Source of the DNA: Candidatus Chloroploca asiatica
GTDB taxonomy: Bacteria; Chloroflexota; Chloroflexia; Chloroflexales; Chloroflexaceae
Assembly: GCF_002532075.1 (NCBI RefSeq)
Contig: NZ_LYXE01000148.1
Location: 1 to 33,349 of the forward strand
DNA length: 33,349 bases
Direction: 5' to 3'
The notes under the pieces were generated by a model. It was not told the origin of the DNA, did no database searches, and saw only the letters and a list, made by a program, of their open reading frames with translations. Numbering within the stretch: the first letter of the stretch is position 1; each line of letters starts with the position of its first letter. Below, in pieces: positions 33,289 through 33,349 of this stretch. The position numbers were made by a program, and so were the translations under genes.

Positions 33289-33349
33289 TCAGGCCCGGAA
33301 CAAGAGGCGGTCGATGGCGGCTGCCAACGACCGCTGCAACGCGGCCAGG
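33289..33349 (-). CDS. C-terminal fragment of an unidentified protein
   Basis: Reading leftward from the window edge, one frame stays open for about 19 codons (LAALQRSLAAAIDRLLFRA) and ends at a TGA at 33289-33291. The amphipathic helical composition and codon use look coding-like, but the fragment is too short to identify. The gene starts outside the window. The stop is followed by about 50 bp and then the -10 box of tRNA-Gln. Confidence 0.4.
   Translation of the reverse strand, partial: LAALQRSLAAAIDRLLFRA

Overview
The window looks like a chromosomal segment of a Chloroflexota bacterium, probably class Chloroflexia (the Chloroflexus/Oscillochloris/Roseiflexus side). I infer this from GC-rich palindromic intergenic repeats, lipoprotein linkers rich in RETVVV-type motifs, multi-PAS/GAF/HD-GYP sensors, a NACHT protein fused to a formylglycine-generating-enzyme-like domain, and the general style of the proteins. 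No phage, transposase, integrase, CRISPR array or reverse transcriptase is visible. Almost all of the window is ordinary chromosome, with several unusual proteins in it.

Layout. 1-1800: a GT1 glycosyltransferase gene flanked by two copies of one GC-rich palindromic repeat. 1876-3987 (-): a GH13-like protein that has lost its catalytic residues and may be cut at its 5' end by a 73-bp repeat. 4444-7042 (+): an amidohydrolase fused to a CYTH domain, then coaE. 7032-7351: a palindromic repeat array that supplies the stop codons of both convergent neighbours. 14918 down to 7341 (-): a peptide-type ABC importer (substrate-binding lipoprotein, two permeases, two ATPases) followed by an enoyl-CoA-hydratase-family gene. 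It lies behind a perfect consensus promoter and a leader of about 270 nt. The substrate-binding protein appears to be circularly permuted.

14921-17986 (-): a four-PAS, two-GAF, HD-GYP cyclic-di-GMP phosphodiesterase. 18181-20072 (+): an alpha/beta hydrolase coupled to a small membrane protein. 20081-21491 (-): a small membrane protein and a degenerate polyprenyl-synthase-like protein. 21623-27058 (+): a tight run of penicillin acylase, GH13 alpha-glucosidase and metallophosphoesterase. 27068-28957 (-): the NACHT/FGE-like protein. 29107-29676 (+): a DUF151 nuclease-family protein.

29696-29903 holds a cluster of DnaA-box-like 9-mers, three of them helically phased, in two inverted groups: a candidate replication origin. 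It is followed directly by the SRP RNA gene and its terminator. The right end carries housekeeping genes on the minus strand: a CNNM/CorC-family protein overlapping cytidine deaminase, PRPP synthetase, tRNA-Gln(UUG), and the last codons of a gene that begins outside the window.

The strongest candidates for something undescribed are the permuted solute-binding protein, the amidohydrolase-CYTH fusion beside coaE, the candidate origin beside the SRP RNA, the NACHT/FGE-like protein, and the two enzyme-family proteins (GH13 and prenyl synthase) that have lost key residues.
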